From Protofrankia sp. CiP1_Cm_nod1 (GTDB taxonomy: Bacteria; Actinomycetota; Actinomycetes; Frankiales; Frankiaceae): a stretch of DNA of 58,683 bases. A program made the translations under genes and the position numbers. The stretch covers positions 1 through 58,683 of the forward strand of contig NZ_CAKKTM010000026.1 of NCBI RefSeq assembly GCF_920888515.1, given 5' to 3'. Position 1 is the first letter of the stretch, and each line of letters begins with the position of its first letter. The notes under the pieces were generated by a model, which did not search any database, was not told the origin of the DNA, and saw nothing but the letters and a program-made list of their open reading frames with translations. Of the stretch, positions 35,314 through 44,606 are shown piece by piece.

Positions 35314-36225
35314 TCATGAGGAGGTCGGAGACCTCTGCGCCGTCGAGGTTGCCGGTGATTGCACCGGCGGGTGGATGGCGGTGGCGGTGCGGGTGGTGAC
35401 GGTCAGGGCGACGGCGTAACTGGCGGTGGCGAAGGCGAGGATGGCGAAGCTTGGGGGGATCCGCGGGGCAAGGTAACTGGTCGTCAGGCCGGCCCAGGTC
35501 ACGGCGACCGCGACCGCGGTGGAGATCCCCATGCCGCGGTAGGGGCGGGTGGCGAGCCGGTGGGCGGCGCCGGCGGGCGCGGCGAGCAGGCCGAGGAGCA
35601 GGAGCGCGCCGACGGCCTGGGTGGCCTCGGCCGCGGTCGCCCCGACCAGGCCGAGGAATCCGACGCCGAGGAGGCGGACGGGGACACCGCGGCCGGCGGC
35701 GACCGCGGCGTCCAGGCTCGCAAACAGCAGGGGACGTCCGATCACGATGACGGCGAGGCAGAGCAGGGCGGCGAGCACGGCTGCTTCCCAGGCGTGGGAG
35801 GCATCCAATCCGAAGATCGAGCCGAACAGGACGGTGACGCCGACGGTGCCATTGCCGGTGCTGCGGTGGGTCGTGTACAGGGTGAGGAAGAGCACGCCGA
35901 GGCCGAGGACCCAGGCGAACACGCTGCCGATGACGACGTCGTCGGCGTGGCCGCGGGGGCCGAGGACACCGAGGGCGAACCCGACGGTGATGGTGGCGGC
36001 GAACAGGCCGATGCGGGCGTCGATCCCGGTGGTCAGGGCGGCGAGCGCGCCCGTGAACGCCACATGGGACAGCGCGTCGGCGGTGAAGACCTGCGCACGC
36101 AGGACGAGGAAATAGCCGACGAGTCCCGCCGCCATGGCGATCCCTGTTCCGGCGAGGAAGGCGTGCTGCATGAACGGGTGGTCGAACATCGCGGTCAGTC
36201 CGGTGTCCGCCGTCTCCGCGGTCAT
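35314..36225 (-). CDS. znuB: Zinc ABC permease ZnuB, second copy
   Basis: A 303-residue permease of the ABC-3 family (Zn/Mn uptake), with about eight or nine helices. Motifs: HPFMQHAFLAGTGIAMAAGLVGYFLVLR, DALSHVAFTGA (family hallmark), and GATAAEATQAVGALLLLGLLAAPAGAAHRLA. Its start overlaps the stop of the other permease (ATGA), so a heterodimeric channel is likely. It lies 26 bp upstream of zur. It could equally transport Mn, but pairing with zur argues for Zn. Confidence 0.9.
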   Translation of the reverse strand: MTAETADTGLTAMFDHPFMQHAFLAGTGIAMAAGLVGYFLVLRAQVFTADALSHVAFTGALAALTTGIDARIGLFAATITVGFALGVLGPRGHADDVVIGSVFAWVLGLGVLFLTLYTTHRSTGNGTVGVTVLFGSIFGLDASHAWEAAVLAALLCLAVIVIGRPLLFASLDAAVAAGRGVPVRLLGVGFLGLVGATAAEATQAVGALLLLGLLAAPAGAAHRLATRPYRGMGISTAVAVAVTWAGLTTSYLAPRIPPSFAILAFATASYAVALTVTTRTATAIHPPVQSPATSTAQRSPTSS

Positions 36226-37142
36226 GCCGACGCCCGCGCGGGATGGGGGGTGCGGGCGGTCCGGTCGAGCAGGTCATGCGCGTGGACGGCGAGGCGGGCG
36301 AGCAGGTACAGGCTGAAGGAGAAGCTGGTGATGAAAAAGCCGATCGGGTACGGCGAGTAGTAGGCCACGGTCAGCCCGGCCCAGGTGACCAGCAGCCCGA
36401 ACAGCACAGTGAGGGCAAGGCTGAGCGCCGGGCGGGTGGTGAGAATCTGTGCGGTTGCCGCGGGAATGACGAGCAGGGTGAACACGAGGAGAGTGCCGGT
36501 GATCTGACTGACCTCCGCGGCAGTACTCCCGAGCAGGATCAGGAAGGCCACCGACAGGGCCCGCACGGGCACTCCGGCGGCGGTCGCCACAGCCGGATCG
36601 AGCGAGGCGAACAGCAACGGCCGCCCGAAAAGCGCCAGCACGGCCAGGATCGCCACGGCGACGGCGGTCAGGGTCAGGACCATGCCGTCGGTGATCCCCA
36701 AGAAACTGCCGAACAGCAGCGCGTTGACCCCGCCGAGGAATCCCTTGTACAGGTTGACGAACAGGAATCCGCAGGCCAGTGCGAACGCCTGCACGGTACC
36801 GACGGTGGCCGACTCCGCGGCCCGGCCCGCGGCGGCTCCACCGGCGGTGGGAATGGCCGCGATGAGGAATGCCGCGGCCAGGCAGAAAGCGAAATAGCCG
36901 TAGGTCGCACCCAGACCGAGCCAGACCGCGCCAGCAGCGCCCGGGAAACCGGCCACGGCCAGGGTGTGGCCGGCAAACGTCTGGCGGCGCAGGACCATGA
37001 ACCACCCGGTCGCCCCGGCGGTGACCGCGACGACGGTCCCGGCCCGGAACGCGTTCACCATGAACGGGTAGGCGAACATCTGCCGGACATCGCGGACCAG
37101 GTTCCACGACAGGCCCGCGTCGGCCGCGGCAGCGACGATCAC
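36222..37142 (-). CDS. znuB: Zinc ABC permease ZnuB, first copy
   Basis: A 306-residue ABC-3 family permease: YPFMVNAFRAGTVVAVTAGATGWFMVLRRQTFAGHTLAVAGFPGAAG. The family's SHVAF motif is changed to AVAGF here. The later GSTAAEVSQITGTLLVFTLLVIPAATA segment is conserved. It differs clearly from its neighbour, so the two are ancient paralogues that probably form a heterodimer. Its start overlaps the znuC stop. Confidence 0.9.
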   Translation of the reverse strand: MIVAAAADAGLSWNLVRDVRQMFAYPFMVNAFRAGTVVAVTAGATGWFMVLRRQTFAGHTLAVAGFPGAAGAVWLGLGATYGYFAFCLAAAFLIAAIPTAGGAAAGRAAESATVGTVQAFALACGFLFVNLYKGFLGGVNALLFGSFLGITDGMVLTLTAVAVAILAVLALFGRPLLFASLDPAVATAAGVPVRALSVAFLILLGSTAAEVSQITGTLLVFTLLVIPAATAQILTTRPALSLALTVLFGLLVTWAGLTVAYYSPYPIGFFITSFSFSLYLLARLAVHAHDLLDRTARTPHPARASA

Positions 37143-38050
37143 GAGTGGCCGGTCCCGACGTGGCGGTCGGTGTGCGCCGCGGGCGGTTCGGGTTGGCCGA
37201 CAACGACCATCCGCCCATCCGAGGCGGTCAGCACCTCGATGGGGGTCTGGTAGAGCCGGCTCAACGTCGCGCTGGTGATGACCTCGGTGGGAGAGCCCGA
37301 CACCGCGCCGCCGCCGGCGAGGTAGACGACCCGGTCGAGGCTGGACAGGATCGGGTTGACGTCATGGGCGACCATCAGCACGGTCACCCCCGCTCTCTGG
37401 CAGATCGTACGGATCAGCGCCGCGACCGCGGCGGCGTTGTGCGGGTCCAAACTGTCCAACGGTTCGTCGAGGAGGAGTAGCCGGGGCCGGCGGGCGAGCG
37501 CCTGGGCGATCAGAAGCCGCTGCTGTTCCCCGCCAGAGAGCCGGCCGATCGGCTGGTGAGCGTAGCCGGTGGCGCCGACCAACTCGACGAGTTCGGCCAC
37601 CCGCCGCCCGGCTGCCCGGCCGCGCTCCCCGCCGGGCAGGGGCAGACCCCACCGGTGGCCGTCGACACCGAGGCGGACGATGTCGATCCCGCGGATCCGT
37701 ACCGACGGGTCGAAGCTGCGTCGCTGCGGCAGATACCCGATCTCGGCGCGGGCCCGCCCGGGCGGCCGATCCAGCACCACCGCCCGCCCCACGGACAGCG
37801 GCAGCAGGCCCAGAGCCGCCTTGAGCAGGGTGGACTTACCGACCCCGTTGGGCCCGAGAACCGCGACGAACTCCCCGGCGGCGACCTCGACATCCACCCC
37901 GCTCCACACCAGCCGCCCGCCCAGGCGGACCGCGGCGTTCCGGAACAACACCGCCGCCGTGTTCACTGCGGTCGGCGGGTCGGTACCAGCGGGCAGGACC
38001 GTGTCGATGGCATCGACGGACACCTGGGTGGATCGTGTGCGCACCGTCAT
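37139..38050 (-). CDS. znuC: Zinc ABC transporter ATPase ZnuC
   Basis: A 303-residue ABC ATPase: Walker A GPNGVGKST (about 66-74), Q-loop in EIGYLPQRRSFDP, signature LSGGEQQR, Walker B RLLLLDEPLDSLD and His in VAHDVNP. The first 35 residues form a non-conserved extension, and the real start may be downstream. It lies 4 bp after znuA and overlaps the first permease gene. It energises Zn2+ uptake with the two permeases. Confidence 0.9.
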   Translation of the reverse strand: MTVRTRSTQVSVDAIDTVLPAGTDPPTAVNTAAVLFRNAAVRLGGRLVWSGVDVEVAAGEFVAVLGPNGVGKSTLLKAALGLLPLSVGRAVVLDRPPGRARAEIGYLPQRRSFDPSVRIRGIDIVRLGVDGHRWGLPLPGGERGRAAGRRVAELVELVGATGYAHQPIGRLSGGEQQRLLIAQALARRPRLLLLDEPLDSLDPHNAAAVAALIRTICQRAGVTVLMVAHDVNPILSSLDRVVYLAGGGAVSGSPTEVITSATLSRLYQTPIEVLTASDGRMVVVGQPEPPAAHTDRHVGTGHS

Positions 38051-38054
38051 CGCG

Positions 38055-39074
38055 TCACTTCCCGGTTGCCTGCGCCAGCGCCGTCCGCAGGCCTGTCAGC
38101 TGGGCGACCTGCCAATCCTGGAAGGACGCACCGGCCGGGGTGAGCGTCTCGGTAATAGTGATCACCGGGATACCGGCAGCCTTCGCCTCCTCGACCTGCC
38201 GCTGCACGTCCGGGGTGGCGTTCTGACTGTTGTACACGTATACCTTGATTTTCTCGGTGCTGATCTGATCGTCGATGGTGGTCTTGTCCGCGACGGTCGG
38301 GTCAGTGCCCTCCGTGATCGCACGGAGGAAGGCCGGTGGGGTCAGCAGGTCCAACCCGAGAGCCGGGGACAGCATCTCGAAGATGCTCTCCGACGCCCCG
38401 ACCGGTGTCCCTCCATACGTCTTCTTGATCGACGCGATGAGATCGGTGTACGGCTTCAACGTCGTCGTGGTGAACGACGCCCGCTGCCGGTCGAAATAGG
38501 CCGCGTCCGCCGGGTCGATCTTCTTGTAGTCCGCGGTGATCGCATCGATCACACTGGTGACGTCCGCCGGGTTGTACCAGCGGTGCGGATTGTCCCCGTC
38601 CTTCGCACCAACCAGCTCACCGACGGTCAGCATCGTCCGCCCCTCCGCCGGGTTCGCCGCCGCCAGCCGGCCCGCCCACGGGTCGTAGCCGACACCGTTG
38701 TCGATGACCAACCGCGCACCGGCGATCGCCCGGCCATCCGCCGAGGTCGGCTCGTAGTCATGCGGATCGGCGTCAGGATTGTCGATGATGCTGGTGACCG
38801 CCACCCGATCACCCCCGAGCTGGGCGGCGATACTGCCCCAGAAATTCTCCGTCGCCACCACCGCGATCTTCCCGCTGCCACCATCAGCGCTCCCGGAATC
38901 CCCCGACGAGGACGTCCCACACGCGGCCACGAGCATCACCACGCCGGCGGCCACCGCCCCCAGACCGCGCCGGACCCGCCACCGCCCTACCACGACCAGC
39001 CTCGCACCATCCACCACGATCTCCCCGCTCGTCAGCCGACCGGACCCGCGATCCATACTAGGATCCATTTTCAT
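38055..39074 (-). CDS. znuA: Zinc-binding lipoprotein ZnuA
   Basis: A 339-residue cluster A-I binding protein. A lipobox LVAAC places the lipidated Cys at residue 52, after an unusually long 40-residue n-region, so the true start may be a GTG further in. Metal-ligand motifs are DPHDYEPT and NPHRWYNP (two His), with a later SESIFEML region where relatives place the third His. It has no His-rich loop. First gene of the zinc operon, with Zur-like site D just upstream. Confidence 0.9.
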   Translation of the reverse strand: MKMDPSMDRGSGRLTSGEIVVDGARLVVVGRWRVRRGLGAVAAGVVMLVAACGTSSSGDSGSADGGSGKIAVVATENFWGSIAAQLGGDRVAVTSIIDNPDADPHDYEPTSADGRAIAGARLVIDNGVGYDPWAGRLAAANPAEGRTMLTVGELVGAKDGDNPHRWYNPADVTSVIDAITADYKKIDPADAAYFDRQRASFTTTTLKPYTDLIASIKKTYGGTPVGASESIFEMLSPALGLDLLTPPAFLRAITEGTDPTVADKTTIDDQISTEKIKVYVYNSQNATPDVQRQVEEAKAAGIPVITITETLTPAGASFQDWQVAQLTGLRTALAQATGK

Positions 39075-39085
39075 TAACGTAGCAG

Positions 39086-39104
39086 GTAATGAAAACCATT
39101 ACAA
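39086..39104. promoter_or_regulatory. Zur-like operator D, znuA promoter
   Basis: GTAATG and CATTAC separated by 5 nt. TGAAAACCATTACAA matches 11 of 15 positions of the recalled Zur core and shares GAAAAC.ATTAC with site B. It begins 12 bp from the annotated znuA start, and a half-site-like TTTTCATTAACG lies between. Confidence 0.6.
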
Positions 39105-39227
39105 GTTAGTGGCGAGGTGGTCGCCTCCACCGTGCCGGGAGCACGCATCCCCGCCACCGAGCCGTCGTGATGCGACGGTGTCAACCAGCCGGATCGCCGC
39201 AGTTCCCGCCGTGCTGGCGGGCTTACC

Positions 39228-39500
39228 GTGGTCGACAGGGCCGCGCCCGACCTGCAGCTGCCCGATGCCATCGGCGCCGCGACCGCCTTCGGCCTCGCCG
39301 GAAGAGCCAGTGGAGTACGCCGGCAGCGGCGCACAGGTCGGCGGTCCGCGTGATGACTTCGGCCGTGTGCCGGCCGATGCCGGGGATGGTCGCCGGCCGG
39401 TCACACTGGCGGCGAAAAAGGCGCATGGCCTCCTCGATCCGCGCCGGCAGTTCCTCGATCGCCGTGGACGGCTGGTCGATGCGGTTCCAGGTGCCCGATT
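39228..39500 (-). pseudogene. IS110-family transposase remnant
   Basis: The minus strand reads IEELPARIEEAMRLFRRQCDRPATIPGIGRHTAEVIT, the helix-hairpin-helix region that begins the C-terminal domain of IS110-type transposases, then loses similarity after a frameshift. No N-terminal catalytic part is present. The remaining sequence from 39105 to 39727 holds no gene that I can support. Confidence 0.7.
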
Positions 39501-39727
39501 CTCACCGAGGTTGCCGATGGTTCTACCAGTGGATGCGGCTCCATAAGCGGACGGTGACCGGCTACGGCGGGTGACGCCGATAGAGGCCGGTTCAGCGACT
39601 TTGGCATCCTCCCGCCAGGTCGGTGGGCGTGATCGGACCGGACTCTGCACTGCCACGAGATGAACGCGGCCAGCCCGCAGTCCACTAGTTCAGCTGGTTC
39701 TGAGTTCAGGATTATCTGTACTGTTAA

Positions 39728-40066
39728 GTGGTGCTGACCGTAGCCCCCGACATCGAGATCCTTGCCCGGTTCGGTCGCGCCCTGGCCGACCCGATCCGCG
39801 CCCGGCTCCTGCTCGCCCTGCGCGACGCCCCGGCCCACCCCGCCGACCTGGCCGACCAGCTGGGCATCTCCCGAAGCCGCCTGTCGAACCATCTGGCCTG
39901 CCTGCGTGGCTGCGGCCTGGTCGTCGCCGTCCCTGTCGGGCGCCGCACCCGCTACGAACTGGCCGACCCCCGCCTGGGTGAGGCCCTCGACGTCCTGTGC
40001 ACCGCAGTCCTCGCGGTCGCAGCTGACCGCGCCTGCCCCGACACCGAGGACAAGGGCTGCTGCTGA
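39728..40066 (+). CDS. ArsR-family metal sensor (CmtR-like)
   Basis: A 112-residue winged-helix repressor: ARFGRALADPIRARLLLALRDAPAHPADLADQLGISRSRLSNHLACLRGCGLVVAVPVGRRTRYEL. The Cys pair in the recognition-helix segment NHLACLRGCG corresponds to the CmtR Cd/Pb site (Cys57/Cys61 in M. tuberculosis), and further Cys occur in the tail (DRACPDTEDKGCC). The GTG start is 5' to the first helix. It overlaps the CDF transporter gene by 1 bp, so it probably represses that efflux pair until Cd, Pb or Zn binds. Confidence 0.88.
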   Translation: MVLTVAPDIEILARFGRALADPIRARLLLALRDAPAHPADLADQLGISRSRLSNHLACLRGCGLVVAVPVGRRTRYELADPRLGEALDVLCTAVLAVAADRACPDTEDKGCC

Positions 40067-40773
40067 TGTCCCAGCTGATCCTCAGCCCCTCCCCTGCCCG
40101 CCGGACAGCTCTCACCCGCAGGATCCGGTTCCTCGTCGCCGCGGCCATCACCTACAACGTCATCGAGGCCGTCGCCGCCCTCGCCCTGGGCACAATCGCG
40201 TCCTCGACCGCACTGATCGGTTTCGGTCTGGACTCGGTCGTCGAGGTCTCCTCCGCCACCGCGGTCGCCTGGCAGTTCTCCGCCGCCGACCACGCCTCGC
40301 GCCAGGCCCGGGAGAAGACGACCCTGCGGATCATCGCGGTGTCGTTCTTCACGCTCGCCGCCTATGTCACCGTCGACGCGGTCCGGGTACTCGCCGGGAC
40401 CGGACAGGCGGACGGATCCCTGCCCGGGATCGTCCTCGCCGCGCTGTCCCTGGCCGTCATGCCATTCCTGTCCACCGCCCAACGCCGCGCCGGCCGGGAA
40501 CTCGGCTCCGCCTCCACCATCGCGGACTCCAAACAGACCCTGCTGTGCACCTACCTGTCCGTCGTGCTCCTGATCGGCCTGATCGCCAACACCACCCTCG
40601 GCTGGGCCTGGGCCGACCCGATCGCCGCCCTGGTGATCGCCGTCATCGCCGTCAAAGAAGGCCGTAACGCCTGGGCGGGAGACACCTGCTGCCCGGTCCT
40701 GCCCACCCCCGTCGACCTGGGTGGCACCGTCGACGCCTGCGGATGCGTACTCGGCTGCGACTGCTGCACCTGA
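40066..40773 (+). CDS. CDF-like cation efflux protein
   Basis: A 235-residue membrane protein with about six helices of the cation diffusion facilitator type: RIRFLVAAAITYNVIEAVAAL, ALIGFGLDSVVEVSSA (a helix-2 metal motif with one Asp) and IADSKQTLLCTYLSVVLL (helix 5). It lacks a cytoplasmic C-terminal domain and instead ends in a Cys-rich tail (CGCVLGCDCCT, plus CC at about 205). Coupled to the CmtR-like gene, it probably exports soft divalent metals such as Cd2+ or Zn2+. Confidence 0.85.
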   Translation: MSQLILSPSPARRTALTRRIRFLVAAAITYNVIEAVAALALGTIASSTALIGFGLDSVVEVSSATAVAWQFSAADHASRQAREKTTLRIIAVSFFTLAAYVTVDAVRVLAGTGQADGSLPGIVLAALSLAVMPFLSTAQRRAGRELGSASTIADSKQTLLCTYLSVVLLIGLIANTTLGWAWADPIAALVIAVIAVKEGRNAWAGDTCCPVLPTPVDLGGTVDACGCVLGCDCCT

Positions 40774-40819
40774 CCAGAACAACGCGACCCGCAGAGTTCA
40801 GGAAAGCGCCGTCGGGATG

Positions 40820-41300
40820 CTATGCCGACAGCGTCGGGTGCTTGCCGGAGGCAAGGTCGGAGCGGGCGAGCCAAACCGGGACCGACCAGGTCACCGGGGC
40901 GAGCAGCAGCCGGATCAGCCAGGGTGGTCAGTCCGGCGGCGGCGGCCCCGGCGGGCACCGTGCAGGCGAGGTTGCGCATCAGCCGTTCCACAGTGCAACG
41001 GGCAAACGCCTTGCCGGTTCAGCGTCAGCCACGCCTCCGCGCTCCGTAGACGCCGTAGTTCTCCTCATGCACCCGCTTCACCAAAGGATTCCAGCTCGGT
41101 GTCGCGCAGCTGCCGAGCCGTAGGCGCCCGGCGTAGCGCGTCGCAGTAGGTTGACGGGGCGAGCTGCAAGCCGTGCTCGGACAAAATCCGTGCAGATCGG
41201 CTCGGCACCCCAACGCAGCCCGCCATCAGACTGTCGGCGATCCCCATAGGGGCCAGGTGGCCCCGTCCCCTTGGACCGCTCCGGCACCCGCTTCCGCCAC
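40820..41300 (-). pseudogene. IS3-family OrfB transposase remnant
   Basis: Minus-strand fragments in different frames reproduce an IS3 OrfB N-terminal part: HGLQLAPSTYCDALRRAPTAR..LRDTEL, VKRVHEENYGVYGARR, CTVERLMRN and DPAAARPGDLVGPGLARP. Frameshifts break it, and the DDE core is missing. It lies at the tRNA-proximal end of the island, where an integrase would be expected. The remainder of 40774-41590 has no recognisable gene. Confidence 0.78.
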
Positions 41301-41590
41301 GGGTAACCCGACACGAGAGAATTTGTACCGATGAGGACTGGTAGATCCTCGACCGTCCGCCGCACAAGCGGACGGTCTACCGGCCCCGATCCTGAGCACC
41401 GTTGCAGGTCACAGACCCGACGCGACCGGGCCGGCCGAGCCCCGTTGCCATACGAGACCTCTACCTTGTGGCAACGTCCGCGAACACAGGCCTCGTGACC
41501 TCCCATCCGGAAAGCGGATGGTCAGCTTCACCGTTTACGCAGGTCACCCGCGGTGACAGACGGGCCGCCACTGGGATCACGCGACGCCGC

Positions 41591-41609
41591 TGCCACACCT
41601 GTTGCCATA
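41591..41609. repeat. Integration arm-type repeat, copy 3
   Basis: TGCCACACCTGTTGCCATA, 51 bp left of the tRNA-Phe-derived att core. It matches the arm repeat at 13553 (TGCTACACCCGTTGCTACA) at 15 of 19 positions. Confidence 0.5.
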
Positions 41610-41661
41610 TAACGATCAACCGGTGATCGACAAATCCTGCTATTTCCGCAGGTCAAAAGGG

Positions 41662-41735
41662 TGGGCAGGGGCGGGGTCGAACCGCCGACCTTCCGCTTTT
41701 CAGGCGGACGCTCGTACCGACTGAGCTACCTGCCC
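41662..41735 (-). tRNA. tRNA-Phe (GAA)
   Basis: A complete 74-nt cloverleaf: acceptor GGGCAGG/CCTGCCC, D stem GCTC/GAGC, anticodon stem TCCGC/GCGGA with loop CTGAAAA (anticodon GAA), T arm GGCGG-TTCGACC-CCGCC, discriminator A. CCA is not encoded. Its 3' half is the integration target of the island to its left. Confidence 0.97.
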
Positions 41736-41828
41736 CGGTGCGACCATCCTGTCATACGCGGGCCTAGCAGGCCACATCGATGGATGTCGTCAGCGTGCTG
41801 TCGCTGCTGGCATCCGATGACGTGAGCG

Positions 41829-41903
41829 CGGTCCCGACGGGATTCGAACCCGCGACCTCCGCCTTGACAGGGCGGCGTGAACTCCAGACTTCACCACGGG
41901 ACC
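41829..41903 (-). tRNA. tRNA-Asp (GTC)
   Basis: A 75-nt cloverleaf: acceptor GGTCCCG/CGGGACC, anticodon stem CCGCC/GGCGG with loop CTGTCAA (anticodon GTC), T arm with GGTTCGAATCC, discriminator G. CCA is not encoded. It is upstream of tRNA-Phe in the same orientation, probably as one transcript. Confidence 0.97.
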
Positions 41904-42268
41904 ATGCTGTGCTGTTCAGTTGTATCACATGCCTTGCCGGTTGCCGCTGCCTGTCTTCAGTGAGAAGAGCCTGCCAGGATCATGTGATCATGTTCCTGAG
42001 AAGCTTCCTCCGGGGCCTCTGAGGTTGATCGGGGTTCCGGTCGACCAAGGCTCCGTCTGATGCTGGACAACAGCCTACAGCACGGCGGGAGCGTCCGGGG
42101 ATGGAGGCTGGCGTGCCTGCGCACACGGCGGATCTTTCGAGTCCGGCAGGCCGTCCGACAGGGCCCGGACGGGCCGGTGGTGCGCCTGTCCGGGCCCTGT
42201 CGTGGGCCTGTGCGGAGCCGCCAGCCATGCTGGGGCCGCTGGCAGGCCCCGGCAGCAGGCTCCGCGGG
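41904..42268. other. Intergenic, terminator only
   Basis: Nothing coding is recognisable. It contains the tRNA promoter side at the left and the hairpin at 42156-42202. Confidence 0.45.
42156..42202. terminator. Hairpin after secreted-protein gene
   Basis: A perfect 15-bp stem (CGACAGGGCCCGGAC with its complement) and 17-nt loop, 66 bp downstream of the minus-strand gene that ends at 42269. Confidence 0.65.
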
Positions 42269-42823
42269 TCAGTCCGGCAGCTCGGCGAGATGCTCGGCGG
42301 TGCGGGTGTCGCCGTCGACGGTCGCGGCCACCACCACGGTGGTTCCGGTCCTGAAGTCGCCGATGCCGGCGTCGTCACCGTCGGCCCAGAGGTCGGTGTC
42401 GCCGGTCACTGCGTAGGTGGCTTTGTACCCGTCCTTGCTGCTGATCGTGACCGAGGTCTGGGACAGGCTGGTCAGCTCGCCGCGCTGGTAGGTGATGACC
42501 TGGTAGCCGTCGTCCGTCCGGACCGTCGCGTCGCCGTGCAGCGGGCGGGACACGTCGACGCCGTCGACGCCGTCGCCGTCGTAGCCCCACCAGCCTGGGC
42601 CGCCGTGCCAGTGGTGATGCCTGTGTCGCGGCTGGTCGGAGTCCAGCGTGGTCGTGTCCTTGCTTGAGTCCTCGCCCGGTGACAGGGTGGTCGCCGCCCC
42701 GGCTGGGGAGATCAGGTTGGTGGGGCTGCCAGGTGAGGCGAGTGCTACCGCGGTGACGCCCGCGATGCTCAGAGTCCCGACTGTCGCGATCGTCGTGAGC
42801 GTGGTGCCAAGTCGAGGTCGCAT
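42269..42823 (-). CDS. Secreted protein with His-rich segment
   Basis: A 184-residue exported protein. The signal peptide is MRPRLGTTLTTIATVGTLSIAGVTAVALA. Residues 65-90 form a low-complexity HRHHHWHGGPGWWGYDGDGVDG stretch that could bind metal or a surface partner. The C-terminal half has alternating strands (YQVITYQRGELTSLSQTSVTI, YAVTGDTDLW, TVVVAATVDGDTRTAEHLAEL), like the small beta domains of DUF5666-type proteins. Monocistronic and probably cell-wall associated. Function unknown. Confidence 0.75.
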   Translation of the reverse strand: MRPRLGTTLTTIATVGTLSIAGVTAVALASPGSPTNLISPAGAATTLSPGEDSSKDTTTLDSDQPRHRHHHWHGGPGWWGYDGDGVDGVDVSRPLHGDATVRTDDGYQVITYQRGELTSLSQTSVTISSKDGYKATYAVTGDTDLWADGDDAGIGDFRTGTTVVVAATVDGDTRTAEHLAELPD

Positions 42824-43051
42824 CGTCGTCTACCCCCTTCGACGTACCCCAGCGGCACGTCTGATCCATTCCTAGCGTGGGCTGATCACCTGAGCCCTGA
42901 GTTCAGGAAGCGTTCAGAGTTTATGAGAACTCTCCGCTGTTGACTTGTTGCACTCAGTATTATCAACCTGTCTGAAGAGATTGCGGCCCGGAAAAACCAG
43001 GAGCCAACGGCCGGAAGGGCATCGGCCGGGAGGAAATCGCCGGAAGGGAGG

Positions 43052-43894
43052 TCACTGCTTGGTGAGGAAGCCGAGGAAGAGCGGGTTGACGACCTCGGGG
43101 TGGGTCCAGCCGATGTTGTGCGGGCCGCCGTCGACTTCGTGATACTGCGCGTTCCTGACCAGGGCCCGCAGCCGGCGCCCGGTGTTGTCGATGGGCAGGA
43201 TGCGGTCCTCGGTGCCCTGCGCGACCAGCAGCGGGACGTTCGACAGCGCGGGCACGTCACCGCGGAAGTCGGTGCACCACGCGTCGACGCACCGCAACGT
43301 GCCGAGCGCCGAGGCGTCGGTGGCCACGGCCCAGGCGTGCTGCCAGGCCTGCTCGCTGGCGCGGGCGGTACCGCCGAAGACGTCCATGTTGTAGAAATTG
43401 TCGAGGAAAACCTTCTGATAGGCGAACCGGTCGTCACGGATGGCCTGCTTGGTCTCCTCGAACACCGTTGCCGGCACGCCTTCGGGATTGTCGTCGGTTT
43501 TCAGCAGATATGGTGCGAGCGGCGCGAACAGGGCCGCGGCGGCGACGCGGTCGGTGCCGTACGCGCCGATATAGCGGGTGATCTCGCCGGTGCCCATCGA
43601 GAAGCCGGCCAGGACGATGTCGCGCAGGTCGAGCGTTTCGATCAGCGCGTTCAGGTCGGCGGTGAACGTGTCGTAGTCGTAGCCGGTTACGGGCTGGCTG
43701 GACCTGCCGAATCCCCGGCGATCGTAGTGGATCACCCGATAGCCGGCGTCCAGCAGCATCGGGATCTGCTTCTCCCACGATGCCCCGTTGAGCGGGAAAC
43801 CGTGGATCAGTACGACCGGCTGGCCGGATCCGTGGTCCTCGTAGTAGATATCGATATCGCCGGAATTCTCCTGGTCGACGGTTACATAAGGCAT
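43052..43894 (-). CDS. Non-haem chloroperoxidase-like alpha/beta hydrolase
   Basis: A 280-residue hydrolase of the cofactor-free haloperoxidase/arylesterase group. It shows the oxyanion strand VVLIHGFPLNGASW, the YDRRGFGRSSQP loop, nucleophile elbow LAGFSMGTGE (Ser about 97), an Asp in QGTEDRILP and a His in DGGPHNIGW, completing the triad. ATG at 43894 follows GGGGGAGA. Monocistronic. Such enzymes hydrolyse esters and form peracids in vitro; the natural substrate is unknown. Confidence 0.9.
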   Translation of the reverse strand: MPYVTVDQENSGDIDIYYEDHGSGQPVVLIHGFPLNGASWEKQIPMLLDAGYRVIHYDRRGFGRSSQPVTGYDYDTFTADLNALIETLDLRDIVLAGFSMGTGEITRYIGAYGTDRVAAAALFAPLAPYLLKTDDNPEGVPATVFEETKQAIRDDRFAYQKVFLDNFYNMDVFGGTARASEQAWQHAWAVATDASALGTLRCVDAWCTDFRGDVPALSNVPLLVAQGTEDRILPIDNTGRRLRALVRNAQYHEVDGGPHNIGWTHPEVVNPLFLGFLTKQ

Positions 43895-44056
43895 TTTCTC
43901 CCCCTTGCGCGGATGTACGTGACCGCTGGCAACGGTCGTACCCGGCCGGGTCGTGCGGCATCCATCCGTGACCGCGCGTCGCCCGCGGCATCGCCTGTCC
44001 GGGTCCACCCAGGCGCCCGGGCCCGGGTGCGGCTCGACGGCAGGTCCGCGGATTTT

Positions 44057-44104
44057 ACAGGTCTACAGGTCTACAGGTCTACAGGTCTACAGGTCTACAG
44101 GTCG
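44057..44104. repeat. 8-bp short tandem repeat, 6 copies
   Basis: Five perfect copies of ACAGGTCT and a sixth with one change. The last copy and part of the fifth overlap the stop codon and final codons of the S4-protein gene, so slippage could alter its C-terminus. Confidence 0.9.
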
Positions 44105-44475
44105 CGGTTGCGCAGGTGTTCCAGAGCGCGTCGGTCGCGTTTGGTCGGGCGTCCCGCGCCGCGGTCGCGGACACCCGTCGCCGCGACGCTCTCCCGTGCC
44201 GCCGGCGGCGGGCTGCGGTCGATGAAGCATTCTCCGGCGACGGTCGCGCTGACCCGTTTGTTGAGAACGCGGGTGACGACGATGGTCCGCTCGCGCCCGG
44301 CGTGCCGCACCCGTACCTCGTCCCCGGCATGCACCGCGTGGGCCGGCTTGACCCGCTCACCGTTGAGATGGACATGCCCGGCGCGGCAGGCCGCGGCCGC
44401 CTGCGACCGTGTACTGACCAGCCGTACGGACCAGATCCAGGCGTCGACCCGTACGCTCTCCTCCTGCGCCGCCAT
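44095..44475 (-). CDS. S4-domain RNA-binding protein (HslR/RqcP-like)
   Basis: A 126-residue protein with an N-terminal S4 domain (RVDAWIWSVRLVSTRSQAAAACRAGHVHLNGERVKP) that binds structured RNA, then a basic C-terminal tail rich in Arg. HslR/RqcP proteins bind the 50S subunit carrying stalled peptidyl-tRNA and help ribosome quality control. Normal length for the family. The stop codon lies inside the 8-bp repeat array. No operon partner. Confidence 0.85.
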   Translation of the reverse strand: MAAQEESVRVDAWIWSVRLVSTRSQAAAACRAGHVHLNGERVKPAHAVHAGDEVRVRHAGRERTIVVTRVLNKRVSATVAGECFIDRSPPPAARESVAATGVRDRGAGRPTKRDRRALEHLRNRDL

Positions 44476-44606
44476 GACACGACTCTACGAATCCAACAGC
44501 CGCCTGGTCACCAGCCGGACGGAGGACAGGCGGGAGGCAAAGGAGCGGTGCGTACGCTCCATCCGTATGGCACTGGCGCATGGTGACGGGGTGAGATTAC
44601 GAATTG

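Noticed and set aside
43953..44225. Plus-strand frame across the ACAGGTCT repeat
   Set aside because: Its QVYRSTGL repeats are just translation of the 8-bp array read through three frames.
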